A stretch of 64,000 bases of DNA, from the NCBI RefSeq assembly GCF_001557535.2, contig NZ_CP014310.1, positions 1 through 64,000 of the forward strand. The letters are read 5' to 3'. A program made the translations under genes and the position numbers. Of this stretch, positions 1 through 8,195 are shown piece after piece. The first letter of the stretch is position 1; the number at the start of each line of letters is the position of its first letter. The DNA is from Burkholderia sp. PAMC 26561 (GTDB lineage Bacteria; Pseudomonadota; Gammaproteobacteria; Burkholderiales; Burkholderiaceae). The notes beneath the pieces are model-generated. The model was not told the DNA's origin. It searched no databases and saw nothing but the letters and a program-made list of their open reading frames with translations.

Positions 1-2
1 AG

Positions 3-431
3 CGTTCGCCTACCGTGATAGCCGCAAATCTGGAGCGAGTATTCGCACTATTCCCGCGATTGCATGAACGCATTGACCAGTTCGCTGGCACTTTGTCTGG
101 AGGCGAGCGGTCGATGCTCTCGATAGGTAGAAGTTTGATGTGCCGCCCAAGCATGCTGGTGATTGATGAACCTTCTCTAGGTCTTTCGCCCCGCTTTGTA
201 AAAGAGAACTTTGGAATTATTAGGGATTTGTGCACCGACGACTGCGCGATTCTGCTTGTCGAGCAAAACGCCCGCCAAACACTGGACATCTCGGAATACG
301 GTTACTTGATGTCGCAAGGGCATATCACTTGCCATGGCGCAGCATCTGAGCTCCGCCATAGTCCCGATGTAGCGCGCGCCTATTTCGGCGGACAAGACTC
401 TGAACAAACAAACAACGAGGCCATGACATGA
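3..431 (+). CDS. ABC transporter ATP-binding protein, LivF type (5' end outside window)
   Basis: C-terminal part of an ATPase of the branched-chain amino acid (LivF) ABC class. The frame is open to the left edge, so the start and Walker A lie outside. Visible are the signature motif LSGGERSMLSIGRSL, Walker B (MLVIDEPSLGL), and the H-loop region in LivF form (LLVEQNARQTLDIS) instead of the usual His switch, which is typical of LivF. It would energise uptake of an amino-acid-like or small amide/nitrile substrate. The stop overlaps the next start by 4 bases (ATGA), so it is co-transcribed and translationally coupled with the aldoxime dehydratase gene, suggesting that the transporter feeds this pathway. 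The substrate is inferred from context only. Confidence 0.85.
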   Translation, partial: RSPTVIAANLERVFALFPRLHERIDQFAGTLSGGERSMLSIGRSLMCRPSMLVIDEPSLGLSPRFVKENFGIIRDLCTDDCAILLVEQNARQTLDISEYGYLMSQGHITCHGAASELRHSPDVARAYFGGQDSEQTNNEAMT

Positions 432-1474
432 CAACAACATACCCCCGCATATTTAATGTGCGCAAACCAGACGGATTTAAGCCTGCAGTGCAACGCTGGT
501 CGGCTGTCTTCCCCGAGCGGTGCCAGGCCGCGCATTTGGCGTTTTTTGCGGTTCAGGCGAATAGCTCGGACGAAGCGCGCGGATCGGGGCTTATGGAGTG
601 GGCTGATGCCGCTATGTTTGGAGATCATGCGCCGGCGTCAGTCGATCATTCGAGCTTTGTCGACGATGCGGGCCGGTACAACCGTATCGTTACTGCGTAT
701 TGGATAGACACAGGGCACTTTAACTCGTGGCTTGCAGCGCAGCGGCGCGACGGTTGGTGGGAGGATGTCGCGCGAGAAGTCGGGCCCTGCGGATTTTGGC
801 GCGAAATTCTGACTATCCCGGTCGACCGAATCGAAACGATTTATTGGGAGGACTACCGTGTAAATCTCGCCGCTATCCTGCCCATTGAGCCCACGCCGTA
901 CTGTGGTTATTTCGGCGCGATGCGCGATCGCATTCCGCTTGCCGCCTGTGACAGGCTCGAGAGCGATGCGCCGGACGCGCTCCATGATCGGGCTGCTGAA
1001 AATAAATCTGGCGTACGTCGATGGTTCGTTCAACCTCCCCACAATCTCGCGATGATCCGTTCTGCAAGTTTCTGGGGGAACTGCGACGCTGAGCAAAAAG
1101 CCGATTACGACCAAAAACTGCGCGACCCGTTGACCCGCGGCATGGAGTTTCTGCGCACCCATCCGGCCGAAGCGGGTTGCTGCTCATTGCGGTTTTTGCA
1201 GACTCTGGACGCTGAACAAGCTCCCGCATCAGAGACGCATGCATATGGCTACTTCTTGAGCCTGGAACACATGGAGCGATGGTCTGAAGGGCACGCTTCG
1301 CATCTTGCAATCTTCAACGCAGCCGTTGCACGGTACGGAAAATACGGCCCGGATAATCAGTTGCGAACTTGGCACGAGGTCTATGTGCTGCCGTCGTACG
1401 GCCAGCATTTCGAATACATCAATTGTCATGATCGCACGGGACTGCTTCCTTGGTTCGACGCGACCGCTTTGTAA
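428..1474 (+). CDS. oxd: aldoxime dehydratase (haem-containing, phenylacetaldoxime dehydratase family)
   Basis: 348 residues, the usual length for the family (about 350). The family dehydrates aldoximes to nitriles using a haem b to which the substrate nitrogen binds directly. Family hallmarks read in the sequence are the N-terminal RWSAVFPE block, the YWEDYR region, and near the C-terminus the helix with SEGHASHLAIF followed by LRTWHEV at about residue 316; family members use His residues in these two places as haem ligand and acid/base. The start overlaps the stop of the upstream ABC ATPase (ATGA), and the nitrilase follows after 35 bases, so ABC, dehydratase and nitrilase form one operon for aldoxime to nitrile to carboxylate conversion. 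Substrate (aryl or alkyl) cannot be read from sequence. Cytoplasmic, no signal peptide. Confidence 0.9.
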   Translation: MTTTYPRIFNVRKPDGFKPAVQRWSAVFPERCQAAHLAFFAVQANSSDEARGSGLMEWADAAMFGDHAPASVDHSSFVDDAGRYNRIVTAYWIDTGHFNSWLAAQRRDGWWEDVAREVGPCGFWREILTIPVDRIETIYWEDYRVNLAAILPIEPTPYCGYFGAMRDRIPLAACDRLESDAPDALHDRAAENKSGVRRWFVQPPHNLAMIRSASFWGNCDAEQKADYDQKLRDPLTRGMEFLRTHPAEAGCCSLRFLQTLDAEQAPASETHAYGYFLSLEHMERWSEGHASHLAIFNAAVARYGKYGPDNQLRTWHEVYVLPSYGQHFEYINCHDRTGLLPWFDATAL

Positions 1475-1509
1475 TTATCCGACGCTTTGGCGTAGTCCTT
1501 TTTCAACAA

Positions 1510-2556
1510 ATGAAGACTATGAATTCTGATCCCATCATAAAAGTAGCAGCTGTTCACGCGGCCTCAGTATTCCTCGACAAGGCTGCAACCGCCGCCAAGG
1601 CCGTCTCACTGATCCGCGAGGCGGCTGCACACGGCGCGGAACTTGTGGCGTTTCCTGAGTCGTTCGTCCCCGCGTTTCCCGTGTGGGCGGCATTGTGGGC
1701 GCCGATCGATAACCACGACCTTTTTGAACGCTTCGTTTCCGAAAGCATTTACATCGACGGTGAAGAAATTTCGCAGATTGCCGCCGAAGCGCGTCGTGCC
1801 GGTGTATTTGTATGGCTGGGTTTTAGTGAGCGCTCGCGAGCAAGTGTTGGGTGTCTATGGAATTCAGCTGTGCTGATAAATGATCAAGGTACGATTATCA
1901 ATCATCATCGTAAGCTGGTGCCGACGTTCTACGAGAAGCTTGTATGGGCTTCCGGCGATGGTGCAGGGTTGCAGGTCTGCGACACTCGGCTAGGCCGGAT
2001 TGGAGGTCTGATTTGTGGAGAGAACACCAATCCGCTCGCCCGCTACAGTCTGATCGCGCAGGCCGAGCAAATTCATATCTCGAGCTGGCCGGCGCTCTGG
2101 CCCACTCGCCGGCCGCAAAGCGGTGGCAACTTCAACAACGTTGCCGCTAATCGGCTACGCGCAAGCGCGCATTCTTTTGAAGCCAAATCGTTCGGGATCG
2201 TCTGTGCGGGTTTCATGGATGCCGAAATGCGTGAATTCCTTATCAAGCGAAACCCTGACGCTGCAGCGGTTTTGGACGGCTCGCCGCGGGCAGCGAGCAT
2301 GTTCGTCGATCCTACTGGCGCATCTATCGGCGATACGCTTACCGATGAGGAGGGAATAGCTTACGCGACGTTTGAATTAAGTCGATGTGTAGAGCCTAAA
2401 CAGTTTCATGACGTAGTGGGTTATTACAATCGGTTCGACGTTTTTTCACTAAACGTAAGCCGTGTACGGCACGAGCCGCTCACGTGGAGCGATCGCACTG
2501 GCAATGGCGAATCGAAAGGCATCACTCTTGAGCCCGGCGCGCCGGAACCGATATAG
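1510..2556 (+). CDS. nitrilase
   Basis: Carbon-nitrogen hydrolase that converts a nitrile to the carboxylic acid and ammonia. The catalytic triad is visible: Glu50 in FPES, Lys135 in HHRKLVPT and Cys169 in LICGEN; the Glu directly after the Cys-Gly pair is also conserved in nitrilases. 348 residues from the ATG at 1510; an in-frame ATG at 1519 (MNSDP) is an alternative start and neither has a strong Shine-Dalgarno. The reading frame is open further upstream but that part overlaps the dehydratase stop and has no nitrilase similarity. It is the last gene of the ABC-oxd-nitrilase operon and is tail-to-tail with the LysR gene 17 bases downstream. Aldoxime dehydratase next to a nitrilase or nitrile hydratase is the classical aldoxime-nitrile pathway layout. 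Confidence 0.92.
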   Translation: MKTMNSDPIIKVAAVHAASVFLDKAATAAKAVSLIREAAAHGAELVAFPESFVPAFPVWAALWAPIDNHDLFERFVSESIYIDGEEISQIAAEARRAGVFVWLGFSERSRASVGCLWNSAVLINDQGTIINHHRKLVPTFYEKLVWASGDGAGLQVCDTRLGRIGGLICGENTNPLARYSLIAQAEQIHISSWPALWPTRRPQSGGNFNNVAANRLRASAHSFEAKSFGIVCAGFMDAEMREFLIKRNPDAAAVLDGSPRAASMFVDPTGASIGDTLTDEEGIAYATFELSRCVEPKQFHDVVGYYNRFDVFSLNVSRVRHEPLTWSDRTGNGESKGITLEPGAPEPI

Positions 2557-2573
2557 AGCTAAGTGCGGGGCTC

Positions 2574-3506
2574 CTAAAACGGCCGTGACTCGTTCATCGA
2601 CGCACCGGCATTCCATACGGGATGATCCAGTTCGATAGCTTGAGTGAGAAACGAGACCACAGCTCGGATGCGCGGGAGACGTTGCAGGTATTGATGGCAA
2701 CTTAGCCAGATTTCACGAGTGACCTGGACATCGTTGGGAAGAATCGGGTGCAGTCCAAAACGCTGCGCTCTAGCGAAAGACGGAAGCATCACGATGCCAC
2801 CACCTGCCGCTGCTGAAAACATTTGAGAAAGCATGCTGCTTGAATAGAACGAAAAATCGGGCGTTTTTATTGCTTCGTCCAACCAGCGCACAGCGTCCAG
2901 TTGAATAAGGTCGGCAATGTAGCCAACGAACACATGATCTTGCAACGCAGCCTTATCGCGAGGCATGCCTTTGCGTGTTAAATATTCCGGACTTGCATAA
3001 AGATGCAAATTGAACGATCCCAGCTTGCGAACGTCCAGATTACTTGCAGTTGGCTTAAAGAAACCGAGGAATAGATCTGCTTCTCGCTGCGATATGCGAA
3101 CGTCATGTGGTGACGTAACCAGTTCAATCGTAAGATTAGCGTGCATCCGCTTAAGAGTGACCAGCTTCTCGCTGAGATACAACGAAGCGATACCTTCCAT
3201 CGTTGCGATTCGAACCCGCCCCGTCGGCCCGGATGACGGATCGTCGAGTGCGTCAGCTAGCGCCAACACGTTCGCTTCCATGGCCTCAACCATAGTGAGC
3301 ATTTCGCGACCCTGGGCGTTCAAGCGGTAGCCTGATCGGTCGTGCTCAAAAACCGGCGTGGCCAGCGTGAACTCAAGTGCCGATATCCTTCGGCCAACAG
3401 TTGAATGGTCGATGTTTAGTATCCTACCCGCCTTTGACAAGCTTTCACTGCGCGCAACCGCCAGGAAGATGCGAAGGTCATCCCAATTTAAACCGTTCAG
3501 ATTCAT
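2574..3506 (-). CDS. LysR-family transcriptional regulator
   Basis: 310 residues. N-terminal winged helix-turn-helix (about residues 8-65, DLRIFLAVARSESLSKAGRILNIDHSTVGRRISALE) followed by a LysR effector domain. The GRISLY-type linker and 'FEHDRSGYRLNAQGREML' are typical of the subgroup with IxALE-type helices. It lies convergent to the nitrilase gene, so it does not share the usual divergent promoter; whether it regulates the aldoxime operon or a gene lost to the IS4 insertion upstream is open. Upstream (3507-3741) the DNA is AT-rich and promoter-like before the IS begins. Confidence 0.9.
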   Translation of the reverse strand: MNLNGLNWDDLRIFLAVARSESLSKAGRILNIDHSTVGRRISALEFTLATPVFEHDRSGYRLNAQGREMLTMVEAMEANVLALADALDDPSSGPTGRVRIATMEGIASLYLSEKLVTLKRMHANLTIELVTSPHDVRISQREADLFLGFFKPTASNLDVRKLGSFNLHLYASPEYLTRKGMPRDKAALQDHVFVGYIADLIQLDAVRWLDEAIKTPDFSFYSSSMLSQMFSAAAGGGIVMLPSFARAQRFGLHPILPNDVQVTREIWLSCHQYLQRLPRIRAVVSFLTQAIELDHPVWNAGASMNESRPF

Positions 3507-3741
3507 GCTTGACTCTCTGTAGCAGCGAAGTGGGGCTCAAGGACCGTCCTTTTGCCGCTATCGAACGTTCTCAGCCTTTACTTTAATTCAACTAAAATAT
3601 GGCGAAAACCCCGTTGCTGATATTCTCTCACCCATTTGCATGTATGGACCTCTTCACAAGGAGGGCCCGAATCTTTAAGAATGCAGTCGAGCATGGCGAG
3701 AGAGTTACAGCCGGGCTTGCCGAGGTTCATCTTTCAGGCTC
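3507..3741 (+). other. intergenic leader with a strong RBS and a truncated reading frame
   Basis: Between the LysR start and the left end of the IS4 element. It holds an AT-rich promoter-like stretch (about 3580-3605) and an AAGGAGGG Shine-Dalgarno at about 3658-3665, followed by ATG codons at 3681 and 3693. The frame (MARELQPGLPRFIFQ) runs straight into the IS end and stops inside it at 3830, so a gene divergent from lysR may have been cut off here. No matching remainder was seen right of 11977. Confidence 0.35.
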
Positions 3742-3865
3742 AGCCCATCGCGTTATACACATCTCTGGCGGGCGAGCGTCCAGCGAAGAAGAACATTTTT
3801 AGTTTCAATGACATGAAGCGGCACTTGTAAACTTCGGGCGAATCGCGTTTACTCTCGCTTTTTGA

Positions 3866-4032
3866 GTGGACGCATTGGTCACCGAATCGACGCCCTGGAC
3901 CCAGACGGAATTTGAGCAGCTCGAGCTCGACGATGTGCGCCTGAACAAGCGAGCGAGGCTTTTGATGCAACGATTGGCGGACGACCCGACGGCCAGTGTG
4001 CCCAAGGCATGCCAAGGTTGGGGCGAAACATC
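3866..4032 (+). pseudogene. IS4/Tn5-like transposase, N-terminal fragment
   Basis: GTG start at 3866. Encodes the Tn5-type N-terminal DNA-binding region: WTQTEFEQLELDDVRLNKRA, then LADDPTASVPKACQGWGET. The family pattern continues with AAYRF and the DDE domain, which are missing; the frame is broken where the IS21 end starts (TGTTTACGCC at 4033). The C-terminal remainder is at 11614-11966. Confidence 0.75.
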
Positions 4033-4198
4033 TGTTTACGCCGACCGAAAATTGAGCCATTTGTAGGGGTCGCGCCGACTGAAAATTGAGCCGGGTAATC
4101 AACCTATCTTGCTAGTTTTTCAGGCAGGGTGTTTGGGGATGATCCCGATGACGATGATTGGCAAGGTGCGGCGGATGTTCCACCGCCAGAACAAGTGG
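4033..4198 (+). mobile_element. left end of an IS21-family element with the first codons of istA
   Basis: Begins with TG and holds two copies of the terminal motif GCCGACYGAAAATTGAGCC (4040-4058 and 4074-4092), the repeated-end arrangement typical of IS21 elements. Downstream, at about 4144-4196, the frame MTMIGKVRRMFHRQNK resembles the istA N-terminus (helix-turn-helix) and is cut off by the group II intron 3' end. No istB and no opposite end are present, so this is a remnant. Confidence 0.6.
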
Positions 4199-4203
4199 TC
4201 GCG

Positions 4204-6107
4204 GTAGGGACGGTGGTTACCCAGCGCCCCCCGCACAGATCCGTACGTGCAGAACTACTGCATGCGGCTCCTACCAAAGGTGTTGACGTAAAACCGCTCC
4301 GACGGATGCGGGTGGAGTACCTTGCAAGGAGGCAGGTATTTGCTGACCACACGACTGAACCGTGACCAAGGCAGCCGATGCCGCTGACTTCTTCGCATCA
4401 GTGCGTGACGCCAAGAGCGGCGCACTGCGTAAAGGAAGCCCGATAAGCGGCGAAGGTTGCCCGGCACTGCATGATAGTTAAAATACCCTTGAATCACCCG
4501 CCTCAGCCATCTACCTACCACAGGTACCGGTTCATGGCGACGCCGCATCAGCGTTTGCCGAATGCGCGCCAGTGATGCAAGCATCCGCTTCTTGCTCGTC
4601 AACCGAATGATCTTGAATTGGCCATTCGACCGAGCCGTGCCACAGCAGTGCGTGAAGCCTAGGAAGTCGAATGTCTCCGGCTTTCCGGCCCCACGCTCTT
4701 GACGTTGTTGCGCGGCGAATCGCCCGAAGCGAATCAGCCGCGTTTTGTCCGGGTGCAATTCCAGTTTGAATTTGGCAAGACGTTCCCGCAGTGCTGCCAG
4801 GAATCGTTTTGCATCGCCTTCGTATTGGAAGCCCACCACACTGTCGTCGGCGTAGCGTACGAGGATGACATCGCCAGCCGCATATCGTTGGCGCCACTGC
4901 TGCGCCCATAAATCCAGCACATAGTGCAAGTAGATATTTGAGAGCAAAGGCGAAATCACAGAACCCTGAGGTGTCCCCCGCACAGAAGCAATGCGGCGTC
5001 CGCCCTCGAGGGTGCCTGCCTTCAGCCACTTTCGGATTATGCGAATTACTCGTCGATCAGCAATCCGATGTTCTAGAAAGCGGAGCATCCATTCGAGATC
5101 AATTTCATCAAAGAACGAACGAATGTCCGCATCTAAAATCCAGTTTACTTTCCGATCCGAAATCCCTACCGATAAGGCATCGAGCGCGTCGTGCTGACCG
5201 CGTCCCTGTCGAAACCCGTACGAGAACCCAAGGAAGTCCTGCTCATAGATTGCGCTCAGTACCGTGGCTACGGCCTGCTGCACAATCTTATCTTCCATGC
5301 TGCAATCCCCAACGCACGCAACTTGCCGTCCGCTTTCGGAATGCAAACCCGTCTGGACGCTTGTGCACGGTAGGCACCCGAATGAATCTCCCGGTGCAGT
5401 TCGTGTACGCGCCCATAAAGATGGCCCTCGTAGTCGTGCCACGTTACTCCGTCCACGCCTGCCGCAGCCTGCTTGCGAAGAGCATAAAAGCTTTCCACCA
5501 ACAGTGACGGCGTAACGTGGTGCAGTAGTGCCGTGAAACGCGACTTCCGATTCCGTCGAGCTGCTTCACGTACGCCTTCGAGTCCCGTCGACGCGGTTAT
5601 ATCCCGGCTCTGAGTCCGGGGCGCGGGGTCCTCGTCAGCGTTCCCTTTGGTTACACCCCTTCCCTCCATCACCTCCGCCGGGTCATCCCCTTTGTTCGGC
5701 AACTTCCTCGGTAGTATGGGCGTATCCGACTTCTCACCGGCGTCAATGGCTGGATTACGGTCATGGACCTTCCCAGCCCTGTCCGGCCATACTACGCCGG
5801 ACACCGATGAGATCTCGCTGCTTCCGTATGAAAGACTTCCCGACATGCTCAGGGTCTCCGACCGCGCAGGATCAGCGCACGACTTGCGATTATCGTCATG
5901 CTCCGTGTTGCCTTCCGCTTCGCTTAACAGCGTCGGCATCCCAGAAGAAATATTTCGCGGCTGAATGGCTGGCCTGTCGGTTTCCCCTGTCAACGCTTCG
6001 ACATGTACCTCGCGATGCATGCCGCATGACTCGGGGCCAGAGTGATTCGCCACTTCTTCTCCGTATTGAACTTACTCAACTATCTTTCATCGGCTTTGCA
6101 GCCGCAC
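4204..6107 (-). mobile_element. group II intron with reverse transcriptase gene
   Basis: On the minus strand the intron would start GTGCG at 6107 and end near 4204. Downstream of the reverse-transcriptase stop is a domain V hairpin (about 4225-4266; GAGCCGCATGCAG..., GCACGTACGGATC) followed by a domain VI hairpin (about 4204-4224). The size, about 1.9 kb, with roughly 440 bases of RNA structure before the ORF, fits a compact bacterial intron. The 5' boundary is inferred from the GTGCG consensus. It interrupts the IS21 remnant or lies beside it; exons could not be matched. Confidence 0.75.
4255..5669 (-). pseudogene. ltrA: group II intron reverse transcriptase/maturase (one frameshift)
   Basis: Start ATG at 5669 (MEGRGVTKGNADED, the usual beginning in this intron class). 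The fingers/palm motifs follow: SFYALRKQAAAGVDGVTW, then PKADGKLRALGIA, where the frame breaks near 5303 and resumes one base shifted as MEDKIVQQAVATVL. The catalytic YADD motif (VRYADDSVVGF), the TPQGSVISPLLSNIYLHYVLD block and the maturase domain X (GYFNYHAVPGN) are intact, as is the C-terminal SRMQ. No HNH endonuclease domain is visible. The single missing base near 5300 would inactivate splicing and mobility unless it is a sequencing error. Confidence 0.85.
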
Positions 6108-6158
6108 TAAGCGGTGTTTTCTCCACACTACGAAGGAAGCGTGAGGATCAGCGGTCCG

Positions 6159-7286
6159 CTAAAACGGCATATCGTCGTCACGCGGCGCGGCCAATGACCG
6201 CTTCACAATCTTTAGCCATTCCTTCAGTTGCTTGATGTCTTCGAATACGAGCAGGTCATGTTCAAGGGCGTGGAGGCTCTCCTGCAGCGAGAAGATATCA
6301 GAGGCAAGATTGCGCATGATGGTGCCGGGCGACACGTCGATGAAGGGTGGAATTCCGTAGCTGTGCTTGAATCCGTTCTCGACATGCAGGATTTCGTGGT
6401 CGAGTTCACCGACCTGTTCCTTTAGTATCTTGTTGTAGTGTTTCAACCGGTCTTCGCCGATGTTGTTGATGGCGCTTTGGTCGATATGTTCCAGCTCCAA
6501 CTGCAACTCAAGTAATTGCAACAGGCTGTTTTTGCTATACGCCTGATTGGCCCTTTGCATGAGAGCGGTCTTCCGCTCACGTTCCTGCGGATCAGTTTCT
6601 CGATCAGGATGAAGAGCGCTGGCTAGTTTTCGGTAGACCTCGCGAATCGATAAGCTGAGCTCTGCCTGCTCCGCTTGTTCTCGTGCCTCTGCAGCGAGTT
6701 GTTTAGGGGTCTTTTTTCGTTTTGCGCGGCGTTCTTCACGAGCTTGGTTTTCGACGGCGTCTTGTTTTCGGAGCTGCTCCATTTGCGCCTGCGCGCGCTG
6801 CAGCACATCCTCGGGCGAACTCATGTCAACGTCGTCGCCTAACTCAACGCCGAGCATGGCTTCGAGCGCCAATTTCATATCATCAAACTGGGCGGCAGCT
6901 TCACTGTCAAAGTCAGATTCGCTGTACCGGTTGTAAATTGTCTTAAGCTCCGGATCATCGCTCTCGGCAACCAACTCCCCCGCCAAGTCGCTGATCAGGT
7001 CGGCGATCGTACGTCGCTCGGATTTGGTCAGCCCCTTCATATCGTATGTTTGGTCCAGGCGATAAACTAGCTTGGTACGCAAGTCGATGGAAGTTTGCTC
7101 AAGGGGCGCGAACTCGCTAAGGTATTTCCGATGGAAGGCAGGCATTGCGGCCTCCCAGGCACTCAGCCGGGCACGCCGCTTTTCGATCTGCTTGATCAGC
7201 GTGTTGAATGCCTTTTGCCCCTTCGACAGATGAGCCTTATTGTGGTCGGGAACAATGCTGATGGCCCTGAGATTTGTCCTGGTCAT
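6159..7286 (-). CDS. J-domain (DnaJ-like) protein, function unknown
   Basis: 375 residues from ATG 7286 (MTRTNLRAISIVPD); the frame is open upstream, but that part is low-complexity and overlaps IS66 flank. The N-terminal 200 residues are helical and charged (KKTPKQLAAEAREQAEQAE suggests a coiled coil around 160-210). At 213-250 is a degenerate J domain: REVYRKLASALHPDRE, with the HPD tripeptide at 226-228, and KTALMQRANQAY, the helix IV pattern. No Zn-finger and no C-terminal DnaJ substrate domain, so it is a J-like co-chaperone adaptor. It is wedged between IS66 tnpC (7462) and the group II intron (6107), on the same strand as tnpC, and could be a passenger gene. Its partner is unknown. Confidence 0.65.
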   Translation of the reverse strand: MTRTNLRAISIVPDHNKAHLSKGQKAFNTLIKQIEKRRARLSAWEAAMPAFHRKYLSEFAPLEQTSIDLRTKLVYRLDQTYDMKGLTKSERRTIADLISDLAGELVAESDDPELKTIYNRYSESDFDSEAAAQFDDMKLALEAMLGVELGDDVDMSSPEDVLQRAQAQMEQLRKQDAVENQAREERRAKRKKTPKQLAAEAREQAEQAELSLSIREVYRKLASALHPDRETDPQERERKTALMQRANQAYSKNSLLQLLELQLELEHIDQSAINNIGEDRLKHYNKILKEQVGELDHEILHVENGFKHSYGIPPFIDVSPGTIMRNLASDIFSLQESLHALEHDLLVFEDIKQLKEWLKIVKRSLAAPRDDDMPF

Positions 7287-7461
7287 AGGATGATTTCCGC
7301 TGGTCGATGCTAGAGAGCGAGCACCCACTATTTTAACGGAGGTCGCTATAGCTGCGCTGGTTCCGCACGCGGCTATAGCGGAGCACGTGCACGTCGCGAT
7401 CGATGATCGACTCATGCCGGCAGCGTGTCGAACGCCGATTGGACCCCAGAGCGTAGTCTCT

Positions 7462-8122
7462 TCAGACGTGGGTTGTCGCAAGCTGCGTGCGTTTGGCGAA
7501 GTTAAACGGCAATAAGTCGCCGATGTCAGCCCCCGGCGCTCGTTGCGGTAGCTCGTTGAGCACATGATGCAGATAGGCATAGGGCTCGACCTTGCATGCC
7601 CGGCAGGTCAGCACGAGACTGTAGACCATGGCGCTCGCCTTTGCGCCCGCGACTGTGTCAGCGAAGAGCCATGAATTTCTCGCTGTTGCAAACGGCCTGA
7701 TATCTCTTTTGAGAATGTTGTTATCTGCGGGGGCACGTCCATCGATCACGTATCGGCTTAAATATTTCCATTGGTTTCTCGTGTAGCTGATCGCCTTACC
7801 CAGCAAGCTTTCAGGAAGGACATGGGGCGCCTGCGTATCCAGCCATGTCTTGAACGCTTCTAGCAACGGCGCGCTGTGTTGTTGTCGCAGCCGGTAGGTG
7901 TAGTCGGCTTGCGTGTCGCCATCGGGCAGTTCTGTCCGAGCGAGCGTCTCAACGTGGTAGAGCGCCTTGAAGTACTCAAGCGCCTGTAGCGCACGACCAC
8001 CCGTCTTCTTTTTCTGTCCCTTATGCGCATCAACGAACAAGCGCCTTGCGTGGGCGATACAGCCGAAGTGAGTGGCACCTTTGAGCGTTCGCCATGCACT
8101 GTATCCGTCAGTCATCAACATG
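7462..8122 (-). pseudogene. tnpC: IS66 transposase TnpC, C-terminal part
   Basis: The frame from 8122 downwards reads MTDGYSAWRTL, HFGCIAHARRLFVDAH, YTRNQWKYLSRYVIDGRAPADNNILKRDIRPFATARNSWLF, the C-terminal catalytic part and conserved ending of IS66 TnpC, including the Asn-Asn-Ile and R.W.F blocks. Upstream, the frame continues into the IS110-Z end (8123 on), so the MLIGGSPCTD start is an artefact. The section from about residue 23 to 280 is missing. Not functional. Confidence 0.8.
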
Positions 8123-8195
8123 TATATGAACGCGTCCCGTTTGCGCGAGTTTTCGTGTGTTCTGACTGACAGGATGGGCTGCAGCTCTATATCCG

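Noticed and set aside
7287..7580. N-terminal extension of the J-domain gene
   Set aside because: Composition changes to Ser/Thr/Cys-rich with no homology, and it overlaps the IS66 tnpC 3' region; ATG 7286 starts the conserved-looking part.
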